From positions 114,065,070-114,129,069 of the forward strand of contig CM023449.1 of NCBI GenBank assembly GCA_013339765.2: a DNA stretch of 64,000 bases, given 5' to 3'. The notes below the pieces were generated by a model. That model was not told the DNA's origin. It saw nothing but the letters and a program-made list of their open reading frames with translations, and did not search any database. The stretch comes from Haemaphysalis longicornis. Its lineage: Eukaryota > Arthropoda > Arachnida > Ixodida > Ixodidae. Of this stretch, positions 1 through 10,733 are shown one piece after another. Made by a program: the position numbers and the translations under genes. Numbering within the stretch: the stretch's first letter is position 1; the number at the start of each line of letters is the position of its first letter.

Positions 1-1139
1 AAACCTAGAAGTCCATGCACAGTATGCCTCACCTAATCGTCCCGTGACCCTTTAGGACATGAAAATCCTTCTAAGAGGCATGCAAGGCCACTTTTTTCTT
101 TAAACTGTGTAAACGAGGTTGACCGCTTCACCGCATGTTCGAGACAGTCTACAAAAAATTGCTCATGTCACTCGATACCCCACCCGTTGAACAACGGAGC
201 CTTTTGCGGCTATACCCGCATTGGTGGCTCATTGCTGTTACGAATCAGCGTGCCGCTGTCCTTAAAGGAGCCATGAAGAGAAAATACAACTTCGTTAATT
301 TCAAAGAACTAGGATTCAGTGTCTCACTCAGCTCCATTACAGCCACAAAAGATGTTTTTTAATAAAAAAAAAGCAAGAAGTATTTAAAAACATTCAAATT
401 TTGCGCCACAGTGACGTGTTATGAGCAAGGATGAAGTCACACGGGCCAAAAATAAAACATAATTTTCACTGCGTTAACTGCGCGTAAGCCTTCAATTAAT
501 GCGGTCAAATGGAACTAGAGGCCTCATTACCGACGTCCCGTCATGTGCCTTCGCTTCAGGTCAGCTAAGCGGCCGCTAATCGCACAAACAAGGTTCCGTG
601 ACGTCATAGAAAAGTTGCGGGAAATTGGCTAGGGGGCCGCGACTGCTTCACACACTTTGTTCAATATCTCCGTTATTTTTTCGAAGATTTCGATGATATT
701 GGTGTCATTGTTATCGGGGCTAAGCAGTCTTTCTAATAAACCCAACTTGTATTTTGTCTTCATGGCTCCTTTAAGGCTTCATGCAGCATACTACTGCTTT
801 GTGGTGGAGCTTCCCCTACGTGCGCCTTTCGAGTTGGCTTCTCTGTGTCGTGACTCAAGCTTGCCGCGACAGCCAACGGATCCCAACATGCCGCAGCCCG
901 ACTGCAAAGAGCGGGATCACTGTCCCCTCGCGGTCTGTGTGATTGAAATTTCAGCGGCAGCAACGCGGCGTGTAGAGACATGTACGAAGGACACGGACAC
1001 CGTTTCAGAGACCTCCTATGTCTCCTTTCTCGGGCTCATATGGAAAGCGAATCATATAGAGGGCATATGAAACGCGAATCAAGCGCACATCCAAATGCGC
1101 CACGGATCATCATTGTTCGCTGTAACTAGTAAAGCCTCA
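1..1139. other. unrecognised sequence, no gene supported
   Basis: No coding region, RNA gene or known repeat is recognised in this stretch. The longest open frames (about 135 codons on the plus strand near 660-1070) show no family motif. It may be intergenic or intronic. Confidence 0.5.
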
Positions 1140-1515
1140 CCGTAGTGCGTACACACTAAACTTTTTAACACCCTTTAAGGTGCTAAAAGGGTGCACTCAA
1201 CATTTTGCACCCTTTTTGCACCTTTTAGGGACTAATACATTGCTCCGGCACCCAATCATGAGGTTGCCACAAATTAAGGGGTGCAAATCTTAACATTTTA
1301 CACCCTTTAAGGTGCTAGAAGGGTGTGCTGAACATTTTGCTCCCTTTTTGCACCTTTCAAGCACCCAAATATTGCTCGGGCACCCCACCTCGAGGGTGCC
1401 AAAATTCAGGGGTGTAATCAAACAGTTTCAAAGGGTGCTACGACCGTTAAAGGGGTGCTAAAAAGTATTTCTTCTCGATTGGGGTGTTACCACGGGCCCT
1501 ATCGTTAGGGTGCCT
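1140..1515. repeat. GGTGC/GCACC-rich tandem repeat
   Basis: About fifteen GGTGC or GCACC pentamers occur in 375 bases, in both orientations. Two tandem copies with a period of about 142 bp are visible: the string CCCTTTAAGGTGCTA starts at 1171 and again at 1313, and both copies continue through CATTTTGC, a T-run with GCACC, and ATTGCTC. A partial third segment follows. The mixed orientation makes many short stem-loops possible. No coding potential is seen. It looks like a minisatellite or the body of a small non-autonomous element. Confidence 0.7.
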
Positions 1516-1595
1516 AAAAGAACGGTGTGTGAATGCAAGCATGCAAAATTGCACAAAAACAGGCTGAATGTTTAAACCGCACATCGCACTATTTC

Positions 1596-1665
1596 ACCCA
1601 GTGGCGCACCCACGGGAGGTGTTTTGGGGGTTGTAACCCGCCCCCCCCCCCCCAGATTTCCCCGA
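1596..1665 (+). repeat. possible dispersed-repeat end with C13 homopolymer
   Basis: A CAGTGGCGCACCC start followed by a G-run, then GTAACCCG and a run of 13 C (1641-1653), resembles the end of a dispersed arthropod repeat that often starts with CAGTGGCG and carries G/C runs. This is pattern memory only; the resemblance is short. Confidence 0.25.
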
Positions 1666-3270
1666 TTCCGTCCCAATCCCCCACGCCTCTCCCACCAAAC
1701 CGAAACCGAAGTTCACCGAGTGCAGTGTGTAGTAGCGGAAGCTCTTATTGTTGAACATTCGCAGTTAAATCTCGAAAAAGAATATTGTATGACCGAAATT
1801 AAAAAATAAAACTAGAGCACGAGCTTTTAGGATTCTGCTTTTAAGACAGTGCGGACCAACTTGCGTATAACTTGAAGTAGTTTAAGAAAAAATGATGAGA
1901 AAAAATTTTAATGGCACAAAAAGTGTCCCTGGAGATGAAATTTCTGAATGCTTAAGAATCCCTGGGGGTTTTAAATGATTCCGTAGCCCCCTCCCCCTAC
2001 GGCCCACTCATAGCCCACGCTAAACCACAAATAGTCGCACAATTTTTGTAGGGCCAGATTATACCACTTTCTGAACTGCTGTGCGGAATTTCCATCACGA
2101 GATTTGAATCATTCTTCGCCTTCTAGAAAAAAAGACGCTGAAATTTCCCATAGGTTGGGACTCAGTATTGTCGAGCTTGCCTTCTGGCCTCAAATCAAAT
2201 TTAACAAGATCAGATCGAAGTTTTTTTATTTCATTTGAAAGCCTAAACAACTGTTTTTCCTTCAATACTAAGCACTGTACGAGCCCTCCCTCTCCTGTTG
2301 AAAAAAAAAGGTTCGGTTTTCCTTTATATATATATCGCCTGAGTTTGTAACATTATAGTGAGGAAGACATCAACGCTTCATGCGCAGTTACGAAAACTAG
2401 TGAACCTGTGATAACGGATAACAATGATGTTTTGTTGAATAGGCTTTCAGAAATATGTGTTAATTGGACTGTTCAGTGCAAATTGTGCCAGCCTATACGA
2501 ACAGATTTCGTGCATTACTCTTGGCTTGACTTCACCAGTGAAGAAGGCATTAATTGTATTTCCTCCCCAACCTCATCTCCCGTCATCCCTTCCTCTCAAA
2601 TTGTACTTTTAACCTTGGGTTAGCTAAAGGCTTCGCGTATCTTCTATTTTTATGTGAAGGGCATCCGTTATTATATTTCTTCTGCAGGCGAATTGTATAG
2701 GTTATGGCGGCTGATTTAATGCGTAATTGTTTCGCGTAAGAATTAATAAAAACTAAGAATTAATAAAAACTCTGCTGCTCTTTATAGTTTTACATATTTT
2801 ATTCTTTGTGGTTATTTATTTTTATTTTTTTGTATTACTTACATTGATGTTATATTTGTTCTTTTACATTATATATATTATATTTTATATTGTGAAAATT
2901 TCAAAAACCCTTTAGACAAAAACCCGGGTGCGCTAATGATTTCACCTCCCGTTGAGAGGTTTAAATATGAACTCTCCACATAGACCAGGGGAAATGCTCT
3001 AAAATTGCTGTTCGTAAATTGAACAAAACGTGCAATGTTTAAATTCCACTCTGCACTAATCTACTTCTTCGAGTGTATCACAAGGTTCGTTTCGATGTCT
3101 GGGTGCACGGGAAGGGAAGGCTACAAAATGCCTCTTGTAGTCCTATAAATAAAACTTTTACGCGAGGCATCGGTGTCCTCAACGAAATCGAATTTACCTA
3201 AGAATTTGTTCCCGTATTATTATGCCCCGGGCAAAAAGTCCAACAAGACTTTCTTGTTGGGCTCACAGCA
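1666..3270. other. AT-rich sequence, no gene supported
   Basis: Largely AT-rich, including a strongly AT-rich patch around 2755-2895. No coding frame with recognisable motifs, no RNA gene and no structured repeat was seen. Confidence 0.5.
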
Positions 3271-3277
3271 CGCCTGT

Positions 3278-3437
3278 GGGGCCAATACGATGTTCTGTCG
3301 GCACTCTATCGTTTCAACAGGGAGTTTAACCTTGGTGGCGTTTGTGGGGCCAATAAGAAGCTCTGTCGGCACTCTATCGTCCCAACAGCGTAGTCTTCCA
3401 ACAGGGAGTTTAACCGTGATGGCGTTTACCGGCTCGC
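3278..3437 (+). repeat. local tandem duplication, about 75-85 bp unit
   Basis: GGGGCCAATA followed by TCTGTCGGCACTCTATCGT, CAACAGGGAGTTTAACC and TGGCGTTT occurs twice in a row, at about 3278-3348 and 3349-3437. The second copy has about 14 extra bases (a repeated CAACAG segment) in the middle. The open frames across it are a by-product of the duplication and carry no recognised domain. Confidence 0.75.
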
Positions 3438-3439
3438 CA

Positions 3440-4300
3440 ACACGATCAGTGAACGCCAACAGACGCCTTGTTCGTAATCAGCGGCGCGAGCGCGCCATCA
3501 GACAGAACCGACAGACGCCCTGAAGGTGGTTTTTAGGGCCTAAACAGCAGCGTCTATGTCTGGCATAGACTCTAGACGTCAACGTTTTTGTTCTGAATTT
3601 TCCCTTCAATAAGTAACAGTCAGACGGACGATAACATAACGATGTGAAGATATGCTTTGGCTCATACCACGGCAAGCACAATTGTTTGTGGCTGCAGCCT
3701 CGGTTGCTCTTCGTCCACAACAAACTGAATCGGAGGGCGTTTATTCGAGGGGGGTTCTATCTTCCTTTTTTGCGCAGGCCGACGTGCGCGGTCGTGTAAA
3801 ATAATTTTCGCTCGTCGCTGCCGTTCTGCCTACCTGTTTGCTGTACCTATTACGTCGCCGCTAATAATTCCCACTTGTTACAAACTCAGAGGTTTTCGCA
3901 CTGTTACAGTCGTTTTACACGACGGGTTTGATGCGCCTGACATGCCAGGAGTGACATCGCTTGTAGTATTAGCGCGACGTTGCTTGTCTGCAAGACGGTG
4001 CCGGACAAACGAGCGTTATCAACGCCATAATTCGAACGACACATTACATTTATTTCGTGGCTACCCTGGCTTGCGCAGAGAAGGTCGGGTTGACTGCGAT
4101 AGCTTTTCTTGAGTCAAATAAGGGAGCTTTGGCTCAATCGCTTGCAGCGCTAGCAATGCGGCCTCGTCTGCAAGACCGGTGCGTGAGAAACAAGCGTTAG
4201 GACAACCAGAATTTCAAAATTTCCGCATACACTAAACACAAGTGACAATATTCGTTGACAACTTACGTAAGTATGGAGTAGTTTTTAGGCACACTCATAC
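3440..4300. other. unrecognised sequence, no gene supported
   Basis: Moderate GC content with short open frames only. No motif, RNA gene or repeat with a partner elsewhere in the window was found. Confidence 0.45.
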
Positions 4301-4305
4301 CTCCC

Positions 4306-4392
4306 GCCGAGATAGCTGAGTGCTAATGCGTCCGTTTACTGTTTTGTAGGTAACTGGTTCGAATCCTCGTTAAACCTAGCTTTTTTTTTATG
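4306..4392 (+). tRNA. tRNA-like sequence (tRNA pseudogene or SINE head)
   Basis: An A-box-like segment (TAGCTGAGTGCTAATG, 4312-4327) and a B-box-like segment (GGTTCGAATCC, about 4354-4364) lie at tRNA-like spacing. A long T-run follows at 4381-4389, as expected for a Pol III terminator. I could not fold a convincing complete cloverleaf by eye, so a functional tRNA is unlikely. A tRNA pseudogene or the head of a tRNA-derived SINE fits better. Confidence 0.5.
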
Positions 4393-4824
4393 TGAGGGTT
4401 ACATTATTCTTTTTTTTAGGACCAGGGTAAGCGCCTGTTCCTTGCTTTCTATCACGCCGACATTTACCACCCTCTTCCTAAACCAAAAGTAGCTCGTTTT
4501 CTCGCACCTTCTCTCTTGAGAAGCCCGCCGTGAAAACAAAACCAAAACAAACGTCAAAAACTTTTTACAGTATCAGTATATATATCAGTTACTTTATACG
4601 TATTCACTTTTGCGTTTAAAAACCTTAAATTTAAGTTATAAACACATTTCAGACTTTGAAAGCAGAAAGATAATTACCAATATTACAGTACTAACACAAT
4701 TTTCGTCAAACATAGAGGTGCTGCATTTGAAGTCTGGCAACTATCTCTCACTTTTTGTGTGTGTTTTCATGGCGTTTTGTGCCGAGTGGTCGCTGGCGTG
4801 ATTTGATCAGTTTTATCTATTTCA

Positions 4825-4924
4825 NNNNNNNNNNNNNNNNNNNNNNNNNNNNNNNNNNNNNNNNNNNNNNNNNNNNNNNNNNNNNNNNNNNNNNNNNNNN
4901 NNNNNNNNNNNNNNNNNNNNNNNN
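4825..4924. other. assembly gap (100 N)
   Basis: Exactly 100 consecutive N, the usual placeholder for a scaffold gap of unknown size. Sequence continuity between 4824 and 4925 should not be assumed. Confidence 0.99.
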
Positions 4925-7139
4925 AGTGGGAGCGCCTTCGAAGACGCGCAGATGTGGTGGCCCCCCTTTACGGATCAATGCCAGATCGTATTCGCGAAGT
5001 AATTGCCATTGACGGCAACCACTCCGGCCACTAGTGTTGTGTCAACCTATTGATGAACATTTAATTAAAATGCAAGCTACGCCTATTACTTTTTGTTTTC
5101 ATGCGGAAGTTATCTGCAGTGCTTTTATTTTTTATACTGTAAGGAAATCATTACCTTTACATTTTTCATTTTTGCATAGACAAATGCAATGTTGCACGAA
5201 CCTGCTGTTATGTTCGAGTGCTTCACTTAAATCCTGAAAACCGCCAGAATCTCATTTATTAGTGCCGTTTACCTTGTTTGGTCTTTTTTATTTCCTCGAT
5301 TCAATGCCGGCTTGGCTGATGGGCGGTGCGGAGCGGTGCGCAGCGCGCGTATGGGGAAGCGTTTCGCTTTTCATCGTGTGTAGGAAAGTTGGGATGTCCC
5401 ACTCTGGCATGCACGCTACATGAAGAAACAGGCGGAGGGGTGCTGGCCGATAGGTAAAATTGTTTCCACTGTCTTTGAGGGTGTTATATGGGTCATGTTT
5501 GATAGAAGCCACCAGAAGAGAGACGAGAACTGTGAGGTCAGTCGAGAGGTCAGGATGTTTGAATGGGGAGACCGTGAGGGTGGGTCTTTGGGGCTGATGT
5601 TAAAACTACGCAGCCGTGTTTCGGTTTCTCGGGGGTGTAAGGCTGTCGCCACGACGGCAGATATATGTTGATGAGTGAGTACGTGATGGATCGTGTATAA
5701 TTCGTGCACGACGCGACTTCTTGGAATACCGGAATGGGCTATCAAAAAGGAAATCTGCGCTAAACATCATTTTCGGCGTGCATTGCTTCGCTCTGCTTTA
5801 CACTGAGAACACGAGGTTTGATATTTCAACGCTGCGAGTTTCTGAGTGGAGTTCTGTTGTTTTGCTGTTTGTTCGTTAGCTTGTTTTCTATAAACACCTT
5901 GGGGTTTCCGCATGAGAGTGAGAGAGTTGCGTCACGTGGCTATTCGTGTGCACAGCAAAGATTGATTGTCGTGGCCGATCAGCGGTGTGGTATGGTTTAA
6001 TCGATAGGTCCTCCTCCCTCTCTGTTTTGACGTGCCTTTGGGAGGCGGGACTTTTATAATGAAGCTAAAGTGTTCAGTGTTTTTGAAGAAGATAGTGGAG
6101 CCCACAGGACGGGATATTTGTACTATCTCTGATTTTTTTATGCCAGTAGTACTAGGCCGTTAGCGTGCCAAGACCCCTTTTGGACTTGAAACAGTGATGC
6201 GGTACACCACGACGGAACATTTTGATGCGTGTCGTGTTGTCGACAATGAACCCTTGCAACCAAAGTCGTTCATTACATATTTCTATGCCAGCCTTTTGTG
6301 TGTGTTTTTTCTCGCATAAATAAAACGTTGTGTAAAAAAAGCCAGCTTTGACTTTTTTTTGTTCGAACATGCCATGCGGCAAATACACTTTTCGAGTTGG
6401 CGACAAGGTTAGAAAAAACAAAGTTTGACAGTGCCGCGGGGGCACCCATGGACCCTCCGAGGTGCCCTCACGCATCTCTTTTTTTCTGCGAACCCTCATC
6501 TGAGTACGGCTGTTCTGTGCTCTGTTTTGCAAATAAATGTGTAAATAAATTGGGCTTTTTTGAATTATAACGTCGTCTGTTTACCGCATGTCACCGACCA
6601 TGAGGTAGTCATCTCCATTTGTATCACATGCATCGATTTCAAATCCTGTTACTAAAAGTGCGTACGAACATATTGTTTTCATGTGAAAATAAATCGAAAT
6701 CAAGATTGTGGTTTGGCTGCGTTTCTGTAGTCACTGTGTATCCAAAACCCCGTTCAATGGTATCGCATATCGCAATAGAGTTTTCGAACACTAAATGTAT
6801 GGATGGCTGCCTTAAACTTAAAATTACGATACTTGATTTTCCCGAGCGATTGTGAAATGGCACATATGCTGCGTAAGGCAACGAAGTTTCATAAATGAAT
6901 GCAGCACATACGTAAACACTACAGTATTTGTTGAAACCTTAGTGTGTAAAGATTGGCAGGAATAACTTTTCAAGTTCGCTTATATTCTCAGAGCGCTAAA
7001 ATCTCGCAACTATGCTGAAAGACGGGAAAAGATGGTGTTTTGTCTTCCTTTCTTCAAATACACTGGGATTTTTTTTACTTCATTTGTTGATGGGGATGAG
7101 TCGGTGAAAGAATCTACTAGCACGAGATAATCAGTGGTG
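4925..7139. other. unrecognised sequence, no gene supported
   Basis: Open frames of up to 126 codons occur on both strands and overlap one another, with no recognisable domain or codon signal. No RNA gene or clear repeat was seen. Confidence 0.45.
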
Positions 7140-7960
7140 CGCCAACTTTATCAGCGGAGCAGCGTTGTCCGCACTGCTGCCGCCGATTGCGAGAGCATGC
7201 CGTTTCCAGAGAAGGCGGGTTGATCTGCAGACAGCAAAAAATCGGCGATGTTCCCCTGGCGCCAATTTATCGGAGCGCGATGCCATCGCGAAAAAGCGAC
7301 CGATGCCGGCATGCGTGCTGTACTGAGAGGCCGCGCTTGCGCTGTGCGCGGTCTCGACAGCAGGCGCCGCGCAACCAGACGGCGCAGCGATTAGTTTTGG
7401 CCACCGCTCCCGTGGTCCGTTTACTTCAGCTCACGACTGTACAGCATTTGAAAATACCTAATCCACCCACTAGCAGTACGGTCTGGCGATTGTCGCTTTC
7501 CTCTTTCAGGGTTACTGCAACAGGGTCGCCGCTACGCATTTGCATGGTAAACAACGGTGAGCAAAGTGCTATACAAATGCTCATACCGGTTAACTCGCGT
7601 CAAGGAAAAAACAAAAAAGGATTTACTTACTGCGGGTCGCACGTGTTTGTCCGCACAGATGAAGGCGAGCAATGCGCCTCGGTGGCTAGGCGGCATGCCC
7701 TGCTCCGCTGCCGCTCGGGTGGGTCTTTGGCGCGGCACCCCGAGTGGTATGAGTCTTCAGACACAGTCTGCAGCGCAGACAAGTCCTTCGTCCACAATCC
7801 GCGGTCGGGAGCCGGAAAACGCCGTCCAGTTTGGGCCATACCGCGTTACCGTCACCTACTGTTCCACAGTAAACAATACGAGACTTCCCGATCGGCGCCC
7901 GTACCAATATGGCCGACGGTCTCGTTTACATCAGTGTTGCTAGATCACCAAGCAATTTCG
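7140..7960. promoter_or_regulatory. CpG-rich island, possible promoter or first exon
   Basis: About 800 bp are clearly richer in GC and CpG than the AT-rich flanks. Open frames persist on several frames at once, including a 267-codon frame at 7187-7990 plus, which is expected from GC content alone, so none is called as a gene. A CAATATGGC-type motif at about 7906 resembles YY1-like sites common near animal promoters; the same motif occurs at 61241 in another island. A splice-acceptor-like CTCTTTCAG ends at about 7509. It could also be a GC-rich repeat. Confidence 0.3.
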
Positions 7961-9180
7961 CATAAGGTCTATTGTCTGGAGAATTTCTGAGCGGATAAAA
8001 ACTTGTTGGCAAAAAAGGCAGGAATTCGTGAACGAATTGTCTGGAAGCTTATGAACTCTATTTCACTGGCATGTATTGGTTTTCCACGGAAATCACAACG
8101 AACGACCAGATTATCCGACGTTCTGACGGCAGGAGAGCCGCATTCGTAGTCTATAACTGTAACGTAATATGGTTTAGGCTTACTAGTAGAAAAAGAAACA
8201 AGGAAAGTGAGTTATTTTTATTCCATGTTTTGTGAAACAGTATATTGTGAAGTTGTCACTCTCTCGTCGGGTCCCTAAACTTCTTTTTAGGTGGCATAGT
8301 CTGATGCAGTATTTTTACTCGTACATTTTATATACAAGAAAACAAAGGGATTACAAATGGCAGAGAATGGTCAATAAAATTATTTTAATGCTGTGTTCTT
8401 GTGGTGCTATACAGGGAATAATAGATGTTGCTTGATACTAAAGACAACCCCCAGAGGATTGCATGATGAGAGCCAAGATAGAAGTAAAAAAGTATGTAAG
8501 ATATAAGATCACAGTTAAGTAATAATTTATATTTAGTTGGAAGCCAATCAATGATCAGTTGTCAGTCAAAAATCATTTATCGTTTTTCTGGTACTTAGTT
8601 ACGTCATACAGCTCTCTAAATTTATTTTCTGTGGTAATTTTATCACAACGACGGTTGTGCACGCATCCAAAACGGTAATACAAAGATAACAAATTTGCGT
8701 AATCAATTCTGTCTGATTCCACAATTCCGCCATTAAATATTGCTGAACTCTTAGTTCTGCCGTAGTGTTTGCGGGTATTGGAAATATCCAGTATTACACC
8801 AAACGCTGAGCAGGCTCCAGGTCGTAAACATGATGGACCATTTAGGGAGTGGCACAGATGTCACCTAACGTTAGACCGTGAAAATGCATACACCCGATCT
8901 GGATCGTCTTTTTCCCGTGCGAGCATAGTACGGCCTCAGAGGAGCGACCCGAGTTTCAAGTTTTTTGCAAAAATACGTTTTGAAGCAAAAACATCTTCGG
9001 TGTTCAATTTACATTAGGTACGTATAAACACATCTGTTACTGAAACTACCTCTATTGAACTGTTTAGAGCCACCACAACGCTAACCTCCATCGAAGCAAT
9101 TTCTCCAAACGAAATAAACGATTTCAGAAAAAGATGATCTAGCTTATAATGAAAATGTTCTTGCACTGAAAAGAGCCTGA
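7961..9180. other. unrecognised sequence, no gene supported
   Basis: AT-rich sequence with short open frames only; nothing recognised on either strand. Confidence 0.45.
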
Positions 9181-9182
9181 GC

Positions 9183-9424
9183 AGTTTAAGTAGTAGCAAA
9201 AGCTACCTCTGTTCGTGCTGAGCACGAGAAAGTGGGTTCGATTGCCTGCCGCGGCGGCCGCTTTTCTGATGGAGGCGAAAAGCAAAAACGACGGTGTGTT
9301 CGATGTTTAGGCACACGTTGAAGATACCCACGTGGTCAAAATTAATCAGGAGCACTCCACTACGGCGCGCCTCATCGCCTGTGAAGCGTCGGCATGTTAA
9401 ACCCCTCAATGAATCAATCAAATC
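9183..9424 (+). mobile_element. tRNA-derived SINE, Ruka-like (degraded copy)
   Basis: The order of blocks matches the tRNA-derived SINE common in metastriate ticks: a TGCTGAGCACGAG block, a B-box-like GTGGGTTCGATTGCC (9232-9246), a GCGGCGGCCGC block, GATGGAGGCGAAA, TTTAGGCACACGTTGAAGA, GTGGTCAAAATTAATC, CACTACGGCG, and an AAACCCC segment running into an AATCAATCAA tail. The A-box end is weak and the copy carries many substitutions. The family name rests on memory of the consensus, not on a search. It is non-coding and needs LINE enzymes in trans. Confidence 0.8.
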
Positions 9425-9429
9425 TACCT

Positions 9430-10490
9430 GTTTTTATTTTCCAAAGATACTCCTTCGAGATTACGCGTACAACGTGTTCCCACATTTCAGAGCTGGACCA
9501 ACAACCACCATAAAGGGTAGATTATTACTCACTAGCGTTAGTACATGGCGATGCTCGGGAGGCCCACTATACTAATTACATGAATGGACATTACACGTTT
9601 TGAGCTATCTCTTTTCATTATTTGGTAGCTCATGGTGGAGTGGTACAAAATTAGGGACTCCCGCCTCCTGTCAATATATGGGCTATTCACGGGGATGTGC
9701 GATTATGGCACACGGCTGGAAATTGTGTTTTATTCAAAATAACCCCAAACAAAGTGTGCAAAGATGATGCGGTCGAAGGTCTAGTTACTCATGGTAACTT
9801 GGAAGATTGAAAAAAGATGATGTGTCAAAGGACTAGTTACTCACGTTAGGTTTCGTGGATACGCACGGGTCACAGCTTCATAACAAATAACAGGAACTCC
9901 AATAGGAAGCATCTGGTTTCGAAAATTTTTAACAGATGGCGAGTGCAATGCTCCGCAGGAAAATTGAACGGAATTCCAGTTCCCGAGGAGTGTAATTAAA
10001 AAATAGCGCTGGGAGCTTTACACGCTTCTTGGGAGAAATTTCTTAACTTAGCTCTTGGACAATTTTATTGGCTACCTTTAAAAGCAAAAATAAATTGAAT
10101 ACATCCAAGGGCAGAACACCAGGAAAATTGTCAGAAATCTTGATTTCACCTATTACGCTACTGTTCCGTAAAAATCTTATAAAACAGTTGTTATACAATT
10201 TTATTGTGCACTAGTATCAACAAGGCAAGTAAGCATTTAGCGACAGGAGGAGCATAGCTTACGCGTGAGGAGGAGGGCTTCATTGAAAAAGCCTAAATCG
10301 AACAGGGGCGTTCTGATTTCCTCGAAGAAAGCATTTTTGGGAGGAGTAACTGTTCAGTGAACTGTTTGGACGAGAGCGTCTTGCCCAACCGCGGGCGCAC
10401 ACTGTAGGAAGCCAGTACTTGGGACCTGGCCTACACAGGAGGAACTAACCGACCATTTCTGCGGGTGAGGAGGACCACTAGGCGTGCGGG
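9430..10490. other. unrecognised sequence, no gene supported
   Basis: No open frame of interest, RNA gene or repeat partner was seen. Confidence 0.45.
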
Positions 10491-10493
10491 ACG

Positions 10494-10680
10494 TCACGTT
10501 TGCTCCCAGCGTTGCCGCGCCGCATGTTTACATTGTTCCGAATATTGCCTACACGGCGTACGCTCCACAGCGATACAGCCAGTCGCTTTCGATGTTTGCG
10601 GTTGACGCAAGAATTCGTAAACAGGCGATAATCGTCACCCAGTGAATCGTCGCTCAAGATCTCCAGCGTCTTCTGGCACT
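10494..10680 (+). promoter_or_regulatory. candidate CpG-rich promoter / 5' UTR
   Basis: Roughly 28 CpG dinucleotides fall in about 250 bp here and in the following short exon candidate, more than base composition predicts and unlike the flanks. It contains a GACGTCAC (CRE-like) element at about 10489-10497 and no TATA box in an obvious place. It sits directly upstream of an ATG in fair context followed by a good 5' splice site, which is why it is read as a promoter plus 5' UTR on the plus strand. Confidence 0.35.
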
Positions 10681-10733
10681 ATGGCTTTTCAGTCAGCTCT
10701 GGGTGGCCAACCGTTAACCCTCGGCCGACTTAG
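10681..10733 (+). CDS. candidate first coding exon (17 codons), unknown gene
   Basis: An ATG at 10681 in the context CACTATGG opens a 17-codon frame beginning MAFQSALGGQPLTLGRL and ends at a consensus-like donor, CTTAG followed by GTGAGG, at 10733/10734 (phase 2). It directly follows the CpG-rich stretch. The protein is not recognised. The downstream exon is uncertain: a TTTTACAG acceptor near 11684 would join in frame to about 43 hydrophilic codons, but that join is speculative. It may not be a gene at all. Confidence 0.25.

Noticed and set aside
7187..7990. 267-codon plus-strand open frame
   Set aside because: It lies in a GC-rich island where several frames on both strands stay open together; no domain, no codon preference and no homologue recognised.
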